Assembly: GCA_902790635.1 (NCBI GenBank)
Contig: CADASN010000006.1
Location: 1-64,000 of the forward strand
Length of the DNA: 64,000 nucleotides
Direction: 5' to 3'
Origin: an uncultured Bacteroidia bacterium
Lineage (GTDB): Bacteria > Bacteroidota > Bacteroidia > Bacteroidales > UBA932
In this document: piece by piece, positions 30,810-40,260 of the stretch
Numbering within the stretch: position 1 is the first letter of the stretch
How the letters are laid out: each line of letters opens with the position of its first letter
Program-made: the position numbers and the translations under genes
Notes under the pieces: generated by a model
What the model saw: the letters and a program-made list of their open reading frames with translations, nothing else
Told to the model about the DNA's origin: nothing
Database searches by the model: none

Positions 30810-31752
30810 GGTAGTAGCGAAGGAAAAGCTGTTTCGGGGTCTCCCGGGTGAAGATGCTGCGCGAGATGTTGCGGAAGGTCTCCCAGGCGATGCGGTTCGC
30901 CTCCGAGGGGTCGCGGCGCAGGCGCAGCGCGGCCTTGGCGCGCTTGCTGCTCTCCGCGAGCCAGACGGGCAGCGCGAGCAGGAAATATTTCACGCGGCTT
31001 CCGCCGCTGAAGAACAGGAGCGACCCGCGTACGGCGGCCGGACGGATGGCCGGGGACATGCGCGTGGCCGTAGTGCGCCACTTGTGCACGATCGTCACGG
31101 CGCGGTCCACGTAGACGCCGTAGCCCTTTTTCCGCGCCAGCGTGGAAAGGGCGATGTCCTCCGGGGTGAAGAAATAGGTCTCGTCGAACCAGCCCAGCTC
31201 CCGGAACACCTCCGTCCGGATCAGGAAAGCGGCGCCGGTGATGTTGGAACTGCGGAAGACTTCGCCGAAGAGCGGCGTTTTCCCGACGGTGTCGTCGATC
31301 GGCTCCCGGTGCAGGTGCCACTGCTGCAGCACATAGAAACGGGCGGGGTAAGGCGGGCGGCCGCAGAGCTGGAGGGAGCCGTCGGCGTTGAGCAGGCGCG
31401 GACTGACGATCGCCGCGTCGGGTGGAAGCCGGTCGAGATCGCGCACCAGCGCCCCGATCACGTCTTCGTGCATCTCCGTGTCGTCATTGACCACGAAGCA
31501 ATAGCGCCCGCGCGCCTGCCGGAGGGCCAGGTTGTTGTTCTCGCTGAAGCCGCGGATCTCGTCGCTGACCACCCAGCGCACCCAGGGGAAATCGGCCTGC
31601 GCCCTCGCAAGATTCTCCGGACTGAAGCGGTAGGCCACGACGAAGCACTCGCAGGGCACGGTCGTATGCGCCTGCAGCCCCTCCAGGCAGGGGTACAGGT
31701 TGTCCAGGCGGTTCATGCAGACAATGACGATACTGACCAACGGTGCTTCCAT
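30802..31752 (-). CDS. Glycosyltransferase family 2
   Basis: 316 residues starting MEAPLVSIVIVCMN; the much longer open frame upstream is antisense to the next gene and was rejected. Motifs: VVSDEIRGFSENNNLALRQA, YCFVVNDDTEMH (DDxE metal site), SSNITGAAFLIR, FTPEDIALSTLA. C-terminal helices near 240-300 could lie on the membrane. First gene of the GT2 pair, with a promoter box 5 nt upstream. Confidence 0.85.
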   Translation of the reverse strand: MEAPLVSIVIVCMNRLDNLYPCLEGLQAHTTVPCECFVVAYRFSPENLARAQADFPWVRWVVSDEIRGFSENNNLALRQARGRYCFVVNDDTEMHEDVIGALVRDLDRLPPDAAIVSPRLLNADGSLQLCGRPPYPARFYVLQQWHLHREPIDDTVGKTPLFGEVFRSSNITGAAFLIRTEVFRELGWFDETYFFTPEDIALSTLARKKGYGVYVDRAVTIVHKWRTTATRMSPAIRPAAVRGSLLFFSGGSRVKYFLLALPVWLAESSKRAKAALRLRRDPSEANRIAWETFRNISRSIFTRETPKQLFLRYYHG

Positions 31753-31757
31753 CAGCA

Positions 31758-31765
31758 CAAATATA
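31758..31765 (-). promoter_or_regulatory. TAnnTTTG promoter box (TATATTTG) of the GT2 pair
   Basis: TATATTTG on the minus strand lies 5 nt before the ATG at 31752, implying a leaderless transcript. Confidence 0.45.
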
Positions 31766-31831
31766 AGGATTATTTCCCATTGCTGCTTCTCCGCGGGACG
31801 AATCATCCGGCAGGCCGGGAGCGGCGGGTAC

Positions 31832-31862
31832 TTGGCCGGGCTCCGGATAATTATTATATTTG
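31832..31862 (+). promoter_or_regulatory. Promoter of the DUF616-like glycosyltransferase gene
   Basis: TTGG at 31832-31835 and TATATTTG at 31855-31862, 19 bp apart; the ATG is 10 nt further. Confidence 0.5.
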
Positions 31863-31872
31863 CCAGACCAAT

Positions 31873-32562
31873 ATGGACAGGATAGCGATCTATACGTGCA
31901 TCATCGGCGGCTACGACGAGCTGCAGCAGCCCCGCGTGCTGGAGGAGGGCTTCGATTTCATCTGCTATGTGGGCCCAGGGGAGAAGACGCAGGAGCGCAT
32001 CGGCGTGTGGGAAATCCGGGAACTGCCGGAGAGCCTGGGCGAGCCGGCGCTCGACGCCCGCTGGCCCAAGATGCACCCGCACCTGCTCCTGCCGGAGTAC
32101 GAGTACAGCGTCTGGATCGACGGCAACATCGCCCTGCTGGACGGCACGCTCTACCGCGCGGCACACATCAAGGCCGCGGCGGGCGTGAAGTACAGCGGCG
32201 TGACGCATCCCGACCGGGACTGCTCGTATGAGGAAGCACGCAAGTGCTTCGACATGAAGTACCTGACGGCTTTCGGCCTGCTCCGGGTGTGGCTGTTCCT
32301 GGCCCTGCACGGCCTGCCGCGCCATGCAGGCCTCAATGAGAACAACATCATCTTCCGGCGCCACGGCGATCCGGACGTCGTGGCCCTGGATGAGCTGTGG
32401 TGGGACCGGGTGCTGCACCTGAGCCGCCGCGACCAGCTCTCGCTGATGTGGTGCCTGCGCCGCACCGGCCTCCCGCGGGACTACCTGCTGCCCCCCGGCC
32501 AGAACGCCCGCAACCACCCGGGATTCCGCTATCTGCTGCATCCCGGAAAAAAGAATGCATAA
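31873..32562 (+). CDS. DUF616/TOD1-like glycosyltransferase
   Basis: 229 residues from MDRIAIYTCIIGGYDEL. The pattern IAIYTCIIGGYDELQQP, DFICYVGPGE, ARWPKMHPHLLLPEYEYSVWIDGNI (a DxN sugar-nucleotide site) and HAGLNENNIIFRR is that of the DUF616 glycosyltransferase-like family. An upstream 362-codon stretch in the same frame is antisense shadow. Stands alone between the divergent GT2 pair and rpsP. Confidence 0.75.
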   Translation: MDRIAIYTCIIGGYDELQQPRVLEEGFDFICYVGPGEKTQERIGVWEIRELPESLGEPALDARWPKMHPHLLLPEYEYSVWIDGNIALLDGTLYRAAHIKAAAGVKYSGVTHPDRDCSYEEARKCFDMKYLTAFGLLRVWLFLALHGLPRHAGLNENNIIFRRHGDPDVVALDELWWDRVLHLSRRDQLSLMWCLRRTGLPRDYLLPPGQNARNHPGFRYLLHPGKKNA

Positions 32563-32565
32563 ATA

Positions 32566-32597
32566 TTTGTGTATTCGGAGGTTTTGCCTTATCTTTG
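32566..32597 (+). promoter_or_regulatory. Promoter of rpsP-rimM
   Basis: TTTG at 32566-32569, a 20-bp spacer and TATCTTTG at 32590-32597: the best consensus promoter in the window. Leader to ATG is about 50 nt. Confidence 0.7.
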
Positions 32598-32654
32598 CCG
32601 TCCGCTCCTCGAGAAGGAGCCATTCAGGTTTAATTTTAAAACAACAGATTCACA

Positions 32655-33194
32655 ATGGCTGTTAAGATTCGTTTACAGCGCCACGGTAAGAAGAATTTCG
32701 CATTCTTCCACATTGTAGTGGCAGATTCGCGCTCCCCGCGCGATGGTCGTTTCATCGAGCAACTCGGCTCCTACAACCCCAACACCAACCCGGCTACGAT
32801 TATCGTCAACTTCGAGCGTGCCCTGGCTTGGCTGAAGGTGGGTGCCGAACCGACCCTCACCGCCCGCCGCATCCTCTCCTATGAGGGTGTGATGCTTCGC
32901 CACCACCTCGACGGCGGTGTCGCCAAGGGTGCCCTGACCCAGGCTGAGGCCGACAAGAAGTGGAACGATTGGAAGGCACAGCGTGACGCCAAGATCGAGG
33001 CCAAGAAGTCCGGCATCAAAGCCGCTGACATCGAAGCCCGCAAGGCTGCCAAGGCTGAGGAAGCCAAGGTCAACGAGGCCCGCGCCGAGGCGCTCGCCAA
33101 GAAGGCCGCTGAGCTCGCCGCCCAGAAGGCTGCCGAGGCTGCCGCCGCCGAGGCTCCGGCCGAAGAGGCTGCAGAGGCACCTGCCGAGGCGTAA
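32655..33194 (+). CDS. rpsP: 30S ribosomal protein S16
   Basis: 179 residues. The first 80 or so are the normal S16 core ([53 protein letters not shown]). The remaining roughly 95 form an Ala/Glu/Lys-rich helix-prone extension ([22 protein letters not shown], and Ala-rich repeats at the end) that is usual in Bacteroidota. The stop overlaps the rimM start (TAATG). Confidence 0.97.
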   Translation: MAVKIRLQRHGKKNFAFFHIVVADSRSPRDGRFIEQLGSYNPNTNPATIIVNFERALAWLKVGAEPTLTARRILSYEGVMLRHHLDGGVAKGALTQAEADKKWNDWKAQRDAKIEAKKSGIKAADIEARKAAKAEEAKVNEARAEALAKKAAELAAQKAAEAAAAEAPAEEAAEAPAEA

Positions 33195-33682
33195 TGCTCC
33201 AGATCGCCAAGATCCTCAAATCCAACGGCACCGATGGCGGCCTCCTCATCGGAGTGCGCGACATCGAAGTCGGGCAGATCGACCTTCAGGAACCGGTGTT
33301 CATCGAATTCGATGGACTGCCGGTTCCCTTTTTTATCCAGTCCCTCCAGCAGCGCGGCACGTCCAAGGCCATCATCCATCTCAACGACATCGACTCCCTG
33401 GCGGATGCCGAGGAGGTCGTCGGACGCGCCCTGTATATCGAGGGCGAATGGGAAGAAGAGGAGGAGCTGGATTTCACCGGCTGGACCCTGCTGAACCGCG
33501 GCGAGCGGGTCGGCACCGTCACCGGCATGGAGCCCATCCCCGGCAATCTCTGCCTGTATGTCAAGCCATCCTCCGGCAACCCGGCCGGCGAATCCCTCGT
33601 CCCGCTCCACGAAGACCTGATCCTGTCGATGGATCCGGACAGCCGCACCCTCGACCTGAACCTGCCCGACGGCCTGCTCTGA
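33194..33682 (+). CDS. rimM: 16S rRNA processing/ribosome maturation factor RimM
   Basis: 162 residues, normal length. N-terminal RimM domain with IAKILKSNGTDGGLLIGV and FIEFDGLPVPFFIQSL, then a PRC-barrel domain (DFTGWTLLNRGERVGTVTGM, LVPLHEDLILSMD). Helps maturation of the 30S head with S16/S19. Start overlaps the rpsP stop by one base, so translation is coupled. Confidence 0.92.
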   Translation: MLQIAKILKSNGTDGGLLIGVRDIEVGQIDLQEPVFIEFDGLPVPFFIQSLQQRGTSKAIIHLNDIDSLADAEEVVGRALYIEGEWEEEEELDFTGWTLLNRGERVGTVTGMEPIPGNLCLYVKPSSGNPAGESLVPLHEDLILSMDPDSRTLDLNLPDGLL

Positions 33683-33695
33683 GGATGACCGGCAA

Positions 33696-36041
33696 TTATC
33701 TATAGGGTATCTTGAAATAGTTTCCCAGCCGGACATCCATCTCGTCCGGCTCGAAGGGCACGAACCCGCTCCAGTGGTAGAAAGTGTACTCGCCGAAGAA
33801 CACGCGCCCGTCGGGGGTTTCGTAGAAATCGATGCGCACCTGCGGGAAATCTTCCGCTAGCTGCCGGGCCAGCGAGAGCATCTGGTCGAAATGCGCCGGC
33901 TTCTCCGGCGGCCGGGCCGCGTTGGGGTGGCCGTTGCGCACATCCAGGTGATTCCACGATGTGTCGAAGAAGTCGAATTTCGTCTCCTCAGCGGGGTTGT
34001 CGCGGTCCGTCGCCACGAAAAGGAAGCGCGGCTCTCCCCCGAAGCAGAAGATCTTGTAGTCCGCCAGCCCGGCACCCAGATAAGCCTCGGCGATGATCCG
34101 CGGCGGCACGCCCTTGTAGGCCCATTCGCGGTCCCGCCGCCAGTATTCGCCCTTCAGGGCGGCGGAGAGTTTCGCACAGGCGGACGCCCGGTCGAAGGAG
34201 GCCTTGTCCGTGCAGATGAGGGTGCTGCCGCTGTCGTGTGTGCATTTCAGCACGAACTGCTCCGGGAGCGCCTCCCAGTCGATCTGCTCCGGCCGCTCCC
34301 AGACGCCGAGCGTCGGGACGACGTGCTCCGCGCCGATACGTTCCGCGACGCAAGGCTTCACCGCCGCCTTGTCCACCAACGTGTGGTAACGGGGATTGCG
34401 GTCGCGCAGCTTCTGCCACTGGATCTTCGCGTTGAAGCCGACGGGGCCGCTCACAGACAGCGGCCGGTCGAACACGACCTGGTATTTGGCCCGCAGGAAG
34501 GGCCCGTCCGGCAGCCATTTCCCGATCTTGCGGAGGATCAGGCCGCGTTCTCCGGCCGTCAGCAGGATGTACCAGGTATAGTGCGCGACGGTGAGCCACC
34601 CGTACAACGTCCCGAGCAGCAGGCGCCAGAAGGGAGCCATCGTCGTCAAGTGCAGCACGATGGATACCGTCATGGACAGGCATCCCGTCCCCAGGAACAT
34701 CCCCAGCAAGCGCAGGAAAGGCCGCACCGGGAACGCAGCCAGCCGCTGCGCGAACACGATGCGCTGCGCCAGGACGGCCAGATAGACTGCGATGAAGATG
34801 ACATAGGCCACGGCCGGGCCGGCGCCCAGCTTGAACGCCAGCCACACCAGCGGCAGGCCCAGATAGGAAGTCAGGCCGGTGACCAGGTAATAGTGCTTAA
34901 CCTTGCCCGTGGCCTGCACCAGCGTCAGCAGCGGATTGCCCACCAGGTCCACCAGCAGGCCGACCAGCGTCAGGCGCAGGAAATCCGCGGCATGCGGCGG
35001 CACCTTGTCGGGGCCCAGCCACAGGTCCAGCAGCCACTCCGCCTCGCCCATCACCGGGATGAGAAAGATCATGATCACCAGCCAGGAATACTTTGCTCCC
35101 TTGCGGACCAGCTCGAAACAATAAGCCCGCTCGCCGGCCGCCCACGACTTGGTGATCTGGGGGTTCACGGCCGTCAGGAAATTGGACACGAACTGCTTGA
35201 CGATATTCTCCACCTGCAGGGCCACCCCGCGCGCGGCATTCACCGTCACACCGAAGAACAGGTTGGTCACCTGGTTGACGCCCTGCGTGTTGAAGACATA
35301 GGCACTGGAGCCGAAGAAGCTCCAGCCCGCGAAGGCAGTCATCTCCCGCACCAGCGCGCCGTCCCAGGCCAGCGGGCCGCGGCTTTCCGCGAAATGCCTC
35401 CGGCAATAGAAGCCATAGGCGAGCCGCACCAGCACGGCCACCGCCAGCATCAGTACGGCATAGCTGACCAGCTTGTCCGCCGGCGAGATGTAGAGCAGCA
35501 GCGCGACACCCAGTTTGAGCAGCGCTTCGCCGAGGCTGATCACGGCAAAGGCCGACATGCGCTCGTGGGCGATGATCGTCGCGTTGTAGGGCACCGAGAG
35601 CAGGCTCACCACCAGCACGCCCAGCGAGCAATGGAGCACCCACCGGGCAGCCTCCATGCGTCCGTCCGGAATGTCCAGCCGGTGGCCGAGCCACCAGGCT
35701 CCGGCCGTCTCCACGAGCACGACGAGCAGCAGGGCCAGCCCCAGCTGGATGATGATCCCCGTCGAGAAAATGCGGCGCAGACGCACCGGATCGTCCTCGT
35801 CCATGTGCGTGGCCAGGTAGCGGCTGATCGCCGCGGACAGCGAGGTCGTCAGGAAGGTGAACACGGTCACCACCCCACCCACGACATTATAGACACCATA
35901 GTCGTCGATACCCAGCGTCCTGAGCACCACACGCGAGGTGAACAGGCCGATGAGCATCAGCAGGAACATGCGGAAATAGAGCAGAAGGGTATTGCGAGCG
36001 ATCCTCCTGCTGTTCTCCGAGAGTTGTCCTGCGGCAGGCAT
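33696..36041 (-). CDS. Polysaccharide flippase fused to a TupA-like ATP-grasp domain
   Basis: 781 residues in one uninterrupted frame. Residues about 1-480 have 13-14 membrane helices of the MATE/Wzx-like polysaccharide export family (RNTLLLYFRMFLLMLIGLFTSRVV, SAAISRYLATHMDEDD). From about 495 the sequence is soluble and matches TupA-like ATP-grasp domains: NAKIQWQKLRDRNPRYHTLVDK, FVLKCTHDSGST, RIIAEAYLGA, DYKIFCFGG, and the C-terminal RIDFYETPDGRVFFGEYTFYHWSG with the metal-binding acid. It probably couples glycan modification to export. Its start overlaps the ispE stop. Confidence 0.85.
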   Translation of the reverse strand: MPAAGQLSENSRRIARNTLLLYFRMFLLMLIGLFTSRVVLRTLGIDDYGVYNVVGGVVTVFTFLTTSLSAAISRYLATHMDEDDPVRLRRIFSTGIIIQLGLALLLVVLVETAGAWWLGHRLDIPDGRMEAARWVLHCSLGVLVVSLLSVPYNATIIAHERMSAFAVISLGEALLKLGVALLLYISPADKLVSYAVLMLAVAVLVRLAYGFYCRRHFAESRGPLAWDGALVREMTAFAGWSFFGSSAYVFNTQGVNQVTNLFFGVTVNAARGVALQVENIVKQFVSNFLTAVNPQITKSWAAGERAYCFELVRKGAKYSWLVIMIFLIPVMGEAEWLLDLWLGPDKVPPHAADFLRLTLVGLLVDLVGNPLLTLVQATGKVKHYYLVTGLTSYLGLPLVWLAFKLGAGPAVAYVIFIAVYLAVLAQRIVFAQRLAAFPVRPFLRLLGMFLGTGCLSMTVSIVLHLTTMAPFWRLLLGTLYGWLTVAHYTWYILLTAGERGLILRKIGKWLPDGPFLRAKYQVVFDRPLSVSGPVGFNAKIQWQKLRDRNPRYHTLVDKAAVKPCVAERIGAEHVVPTLGVWERPEQIDWEALPEQFVLKCTHDSGSTLICTDKASFDRASACAKLSAALKGEYWRRDREWAYKGVPPRIIAEAYLGAGLADYKIFCFGGEPRFLFVATDRDNPAEETKFDFFDTSWNHLDVRNGHPNAARPPEKPAHFDQMLSLARQLAEDFPQVRIDFYETPDGRVFFGEYTFYHWSGFVPFEPDEMDVRLGNYFKIPYR

Positions 36042-36796
36042 TACTTTCTGAATAAGCCGAATACGGCTGAGCCGGAGCCGGACATCGAGGCATAGACCGC
36101 CCCTTCGGCATAGAAGCGCTCCTTGAGCCGCTCCACCTCCGGGTGGATCGGGAACACGGAAGCCTCGAAATCATTGAACAGCACGTCCGGCCACATCTCC
36201 ACCGGGTAGCGGAGCGCTTCGCGGAGCGGAGGCAGGGCGAGCCGTTCGCGCGGCGTCACGCGCGAATAAGCCTCACTCGTGCTCACGCGCACCCCTTCAG
36301 GCACCTCAACGCGGAGTTCGTAGGGCGACAGGTCGATCTCGTACTCGGAAAGGACATCCCCCCGTCCCTCGCCGAACATCGGACGGTTGTAGATGAAGAA
36401 AGAGCAGTCAGATCCCAGGCAGGCGGCATAGTCCGCCAGCTGCCAGTCTTCGAGGCCCAGGTGGAACATCTCCGTCAGGGCCATCAGCGTGAAAGCGGCG
36501 TCCGCGGAGCCGCCGCCGAGGCCGGCACCCACGGCGGAGCGCTTCTCCAGGCGGATCTCCACCGGCGGCAGGTCGAAATCCGACTTGAGCAGGTGGTATG
36601 CACGCAGGGTCAGGTCGTCATCCCAGGTCACATTGTCGGAGGCGACGAAGCGAAGCGTGTCCGACGGCACGATCTCGAGCGAGTCCGACATCCCGAAATA
36701 CGGGACGAACAGCGTCTCGATATCATGGTAACCGTCCGGGCGGCGTCTCAGGACACTGAGTCCGAGGTTGATCTTGACATTAGGGAAGACTTGCAT
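36041..36796 (-). CDS. ispE: 4-diphosphocytidyl-2-C-methyl-D-erythritol kinase
   Basis: 251 residues, slightly short of most IspE (about 270-290) but complete. Motifs of the GHMP kinase family: PNVKINLGLSVLRRRPDGYH, AVGAGLGGGSADAAFTLM (ATP loop), LGSDCSFFIYN, and the C-terminal SMSGSGSAVFGLF. Phosphorylates CDP-ME in the MEP pathway. Overlaps sufD by 17 bases upstream and the flippase by one base downstream. Iron-sulfur enzymes IspG and IspH work later in the same pathway, which may explain the link to suf genes. Confidence 0.93.
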   Translation of the reverse strand: MQVFPNVKINLGLSVLRRRPDGYHDIETLFVPYFGMSDSLEIVPSDTLRFVASDNVTWDDDLTLRAYHLLKSDFDLPPVEIRLEKRSAVGAGLGGGSADAAFTLMALTEMFHLGLEDWQLADYAACLGSDCSFFIYNRPMFGEGRGDVLSEYEIDLSPYELRVEVPEGVRVSTSEAYSRVTPRERLALPPLREALRYPVEMWPDVLFNDFEASVFPIHPEVERLKERFYAEGAVYASMSGSGSAVFGLFRK

Positions 36797-37376
36797 GGAT
36801 CTCTTCAGCTATTTCGGCGGGCAGGCGGCGGAGCACCGGAGCGAGGAAGGCCTGCATCTGGAGATGCCGGGCTTCCGCCTCGGGGATGCCGCGCGAACGC
36901 AGGTAAAACAATTCGTCAGGATTCAGATAGCCGGTCGTGGCGCCATGCGAACACTGCACGTCGTCGGCATAGATCTCCAGCTGCGGCCGGGTCTCCACCC
37001 GGGCCGTGTCGCTGAGCAGCAGGGTATGGTTCTCCTGATACGCCTCCGTCTTCTGGGCGTCCGGAGCCACGTAGATGAGACCGTCGAAGGCGGCGCGGGC
37101 CGTCCCGCCGACAATCCCCTTGAAGAGCTGGCGCGAGCTGCAGCCGCCCGTCGCATGACGGACGAGCACCCGCAGGTCCACCCGCTCCGCCCCGGGACAA
37201 AGATACACGCCGGCCAGGTCCAACCGGGCACCGGGGCCGGCCAGATCCACCTCCATCGACAGCCCGGCGTCCGTGCCGGGCGGGATCACCAGGGTCATGG
37301 ACAACTCCTCCCCGGCGTCCAGCCGGAGAAATTGCGGCGCACAGTCGCGTCCGATGACATAGATTCTGCTATCCAT
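36780..37376 (-). CDS. sufD: SufD-like Fe-S assembly protein, short form
   Basis: 198 residues from MDSRIYVIGRDC, less than half of usual SufD (about 430). The retained part is the C-terminal SufBD beta-helix core: FKGIVGGTARAAFDGLIYVA, KTEAYQENHTLLLS, RVETRPQLEIYADDVQCSHGATTG (with the conserved Cys and His), DELFYLRSRGIPEAEA. It likely pairs with SufB in the SufBC2D scaffold. The N-terminal helical domain is absent. Start overlaps the sufC stop. Confidence 0.85.
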   Translation of the reverse strand: MDSRIYVIGRDCAPQFLRLDAGEELSMTLVIPPGTDAGLSMEVDLAGPGARLDLAGVYLCPGAERVDLRVLVRHATGGCSSRQLFKGIVGGTARAAFDGLIYVAPDAQKTEAYQENHTLLLSDTARVETRPQLEIYADDVQCSHGATTGYLNPDELFYLRSRGIPEAEARHLQMQAFLAPVLRRLPAEIAEEIHASLP

Positions 37377-38121
37377 GGATGCTCTCGTAGCCTTCTTTTT
37401 CAATCCGGTCCACCAGCTCCCGGCCGCCCGTGAGCACGATGCGGCCGTCCTTGAGCACGTGGACGATGTCGGGAACGATGTATTCCAGCAGGCGCTGGTA
37501 GTGGGTGATCACGATGGCGGCGTTCTCCGGAGTCCGGAGCTTCTGCACGCCCTCGGCCACGATCCGCAGGGCATCCACGTCGAGGCCGGAATCCGTCTCG
37601 TCGAGGATGCTGAGGGTCGGCTCGAGCATCGCCATCTGGAACACTTCATTGCGCTTCTTCTCTCCGCCGGAGAAGCCGACATTGACCTCCCGCTTGGCAA
37701 ACTCGCCTTTCATCTGCACGAGCGCCATCTTCTCTTTCAGCAACTTGAGGTATTCGCCCGGGGTCAGCTCCGGGAGCCCCTGCGCCTTGCGCCGGGCGGC
37801 CACCGCCGATTTCATGAAATTGGTGATGCTGACGCCGGGGATCTCCACCGGATACTGGAAACTCAGGAAAAGCCCCGCCCACGAACGCTCCTCCGGGCTG
37901 AGGGCGAGCAGGTCACGCCCGTCGTACAGGACGCTGCCGGCGGTGACCGTGTAGTTGGGGCGTCCGGCCAGGACGGCGCCGAGCGTGCTCTTGCCGGCTC
38001 CGTTGGGTCCCATCACGGCATGTACTTCGCCGCGGCGGATGGTCAGGTCCACCCCCTTGAGGATCTCCTTCCCCTCCACGGAGGCATGCAGATTCTTGAT
38101 TTCCAGTAAGACTTTATTCAT
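37369..38121 (-). CDS. sufC: Fe-S cluster assembly ATPase SufC
   Basis: 250 residues. ABC ATPase with Walker A GPNGAGKST, the SufC-specific FLSFQYPVEIPGVS, signature FSGGEKKRNEVFQM and Walker B LSILDETDSGLDVDAL. Cytoplasmic; powers cluster assembly on the SufB-SufD scaffold. Overlaps pnuC upstream by 8 bases and sufD downstream by 8. Confidence 0.96.
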   Translation of the reverse strand: MNKVLLEIKNLHASVEGKEILKGVDLTIRRGEVHAVMGPNGAGKSTLGAVLAGRPNYTVTAGSVLYDGRDLLALSPEERSWAGLFLSFQYPVEIPGVSITNFMKSAVAARRKAQGLPELTPGEYLKLLKEKMALVQMKGEFAKREVNVGFSGGEKKRNEVFQMAMLEPTLSILDETDSGLDVDALRIVAEGVQKLRTPENAAIVITHYQRLLEYIVPDIVHVLKDGRIVLTGGRELVDRIEKEGYESIHG

Positions 38122-38719
38122 GTTTGTTGTACAGTTTTTTCCACGAGATGAGGGACCAGATGCCGTTGGCCAGGTAGAGCAGGCTTACGATCGGCATCAG
38201 ATAGAGTCCGGAGATGATGTAGAGGACGATGTTGGCGGCGTTGACGACCAGCCACACGATCCAGCACTCCCAGCACTTCTGGGCGCTGAGGTACTGGGCC
38301 AGCAGCGTGAACATCAGCAGGTAGGAGTCGAGCCAGGGAGAGGGATCCGCCTGGAACACGTCCGGCCACTTGACGGGCAGCCAGTCCAGGCACATGGCCC
38401 AGACGGCGCCGAACACGCAGACGATCAGGATGAGCCCGGGCCATTGCTCCTTCGTGATGCGGCCGACCTTGAGGCGGCCCTCGTCGGAAGCGCTGCGCTC
38501 ATTCTCCCGGGGATGCGTCCAGCGCCAGTGCCCGAAGGCATTGATGGCGAAGGACACCGGCTGCAGCAGCATCGCGCTGTAGAGATGCTGCCGCCAGAAC
38601 AGGACAAACAGGAACACGTTGTACACGTATCCCACCCAGAAGTTATACTTCGAGTTGCGTCCCGCGAGGACGACGCAGGACAGGCCCAGGGCAGCCGATA
38701 TGATTTCGATCCAACTCAT
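38114..38719 (-). CDS. pnuC: PnuC-like nicotinamide mononucleotide/riboside transporter
   Basis: 201 residues with about seven membrane helices (for example [54 protein letters not shown], and the final [12 protein letters not shown]). The WxxW/NxW-type aromatic signatures ([13 protein letters not shown] and [13 protein letters not shown]) match PnuC. It is inserted between sufB and sufC with overlaps on both sides, an unusual place for a vitamin transporter. Substrate (nicotinamide riboside, thiamine or other) is not certain. Confidence 0.88.
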   Translation of the reverse strand: MSWIEIISAALGLSCVVLAGRNSKYNFWVGYVYNVFLFVLFWRQHLYSAMLLQPVSFAINAFGHWRWTHPRENERSASDEGRLKVGRITKEQWPGLILIVCVFGAVWAMCLDWLPVKWPDVFQADPSPWLDSYLLMFTLLAQYLSAQKCWECWIVWLVVNAANIVLYIISGLYLMPIVSLLYLANGIWSLISWKKLYNKHE

Positions 38720-40167
38720 CCTACGGCACCTTCAAGTGAGACGGAAAGGAGTTTCTGCGCCTCCACGGCGAATTCCATCGGGAGGCGGGAGAGGACTTCG
38801 CGGGCATAGCCGCCCACGATGAGCGCGACGGCGTCCTCCGGGGCGATGCCGCGCTGGGTGCAGTAGAAGAGCTGGTCTTCGCTGATCTTGGAGGTCGTGG
38901 CCTCATGCTCCACGACGGCGTGCGGGTTCTGGCTGCGGATCACCGGGAAGGTATGCGCGCCGCAGCTGCTGCCGATCAGCAGCGAGTCGCACTGCGAATA
39001 ATTGCGGGCGCCCTCCGCCGCAGGCCCCATCTGCACGAGACCGCGGTAACTGTTCTCGCTGTGGCCGGCGGAAATGCCTTTGGACACCACCCGGCTGCGC
39101 GTGCCGCGCCCGAGGTGGATCATCTTGGTGCCCGTGTCGGCCTGCTGGTAATTGTTGGTCATCGCGACGCTGTAGAACTCGGAGGAGGAGTAATCCCCCT
39201 TGAGGATGGTGCTGGGGTATTTCCAGGTAATGGCGGAGCCGGTCTCCACCTGGGTCCAGCTCAGGTGCGAGCCGCTGCCCTTGCAGATGCCGCGCTTGGT
39301 CACCAGGTTGAGGATGCCGCCGCGTCCCTGCGCATCGCCGGGATACCAGTTCTGGACGGTGCTGTATTTGACGTCCGCGTCCTTCTCCACGATGATCTCC
39401 ACCACGGCGGCATGCAGCTGGTTCTCATCGCGCATCGGGGCCGTGCAGCCCTCCATGTAGCTCACCTGGGAGCCTTCGTCCGCGATGATCAGCGTACGCT
39501 CGAACTGGCCGGTGCCGGAGGCGTTGATCCGGAAATAGCTGGACAGGTCCATCGGGCACTTGACCCCCTTGGGAATGTAGCAGAAGGAGCCGTCGGAGAA
39601 GACGGCGGAGTTGAGGGCCGCGTAGAAATTGTCCCCCACGGGGACGACCGAAGCCAGATGCCGTCGCACCAGGTCGGGATGCTCGCGGACCGCCTCGGAG
39701 AAGGAGCAGAAGATGATGCCCTGCTCTGCGAGGGTCTTGCGGAAGGTCGTGGTCACGCTCACGGAGTCGAAGACCGCGTCCACCGCCACCTCGCCCTTCG
39801 GCTTGACCCCGGCCAGCACTTCCCGCTCGCGCAGGGGAATGCCCAGCTTGTCGAAAGTCTCCATCAGGGCCGGGTCGATCGTGTCCGGACGGTCTTCGTC
39901 ACGCTTGGGGGCAGCCCAATAGATAATATCCTGGAAGTCAATCCGCGGCAGCTTGAGATGGCCCCACTGCGGCGGAGTCATCCGCTGCCACTTGCGGAAA
40001 GCGTCGAGGCGGAAATCCAGCAGCCACTCCGGCTCCTGCTTCTTGGCGGAGATGAGCCGGATGATATCTTCGTTCAGCCCTTTGGGCACATATTCCTGGT
40101 CGACTTCGGTCACGAAGCCTTCCTTGTACTCCTGGGCGGAGGAGAGGTCTTTGATCAGTTCGTCCAT
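38716..40167 (-). CDS. sufB: Fe-S cluster assembly scaffold SufB
   Basis: 483 residues, standard. Motifs include [69 protein letters not shown], and the C-terminal [18 protein letters not shown]. Forms the SufBC2D complex that builds [4Fe-4S]/[2Fe-2S] clusters. First gene of the six-gene overlapping run (sufB-pnuC-sufC-sufD-ispE-flippase), with a consensus promoter upstream. Confidence 0.97.
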   Translation of the reverse strand: MDELIKDLSSAQEYKEGFVTEVDQEYVPKGLNEDIIRLISAKKQEPEWLLDFRLDAFRKWQRMTPPQWGHLKLPRIDFQDIIYWAAPKRDEDRPDTIDPALMETFDKLGIPLREREVLAGVKPKGEVAVDAVFDSVSVTTTFRKTLAEQGIIFCSFSEAVREHPDLVRRHLASVVPVGDNFYAALNSAVFSDGSFCYIPKGVKCPMDLSSYFRINASGTGQFERTLIIADEGSQVSYMEGCTAPMRDENQLHAAVVEIIVEKDADVKYSTVQNWYPGDAQGRGGILNLVTKRGICKGSGSHLSWTQVETGSAITWKYPSTILKGDYSSSEFYSVAMTNNYQQADTGTKMIHLGRGTRSRVVSKGISAGHSENSYRGLVQMGPAAEGARNYSQCDSLLIGSSCGAHTFPVIRSQNPHAVVEHEATTSKISEDQLFYCTQRGIAPEDAVALIVGGYAREVLSRLPMEFAVEAQKLLSVSLEGAVG

Positions 40168-40175
40168 TGAAATGT

Positions 40176-40207
40176 CAAAGATAACGATTCTATCCTAAAT
40201 CCGCAAG
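40176..40207 (-). promoter_or_regulatory. Promoter of the suf operon
   Basis: On the minus strand CTTG at 40207-40204, 20 bp, then TATCTTTG at 40183-40176; the sufB ATG lies 8 nt further. Confidence 0.6.
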
Positions 40208-40260
40208 CGGTGCACTTTGGCAGGGGATTTGTTGTAGGATGGGACCAAAAACATGCAGAC

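Noticed and set aside
31874-32541. N-terminal extension of the second GT2 gene (minus frame 30802-32541)
   Set aside because: The extension is antisense to the DUF616-like gene, and GT2 proteins start at the MEAPLVSIVIV position; a promoter box lies at 31765.
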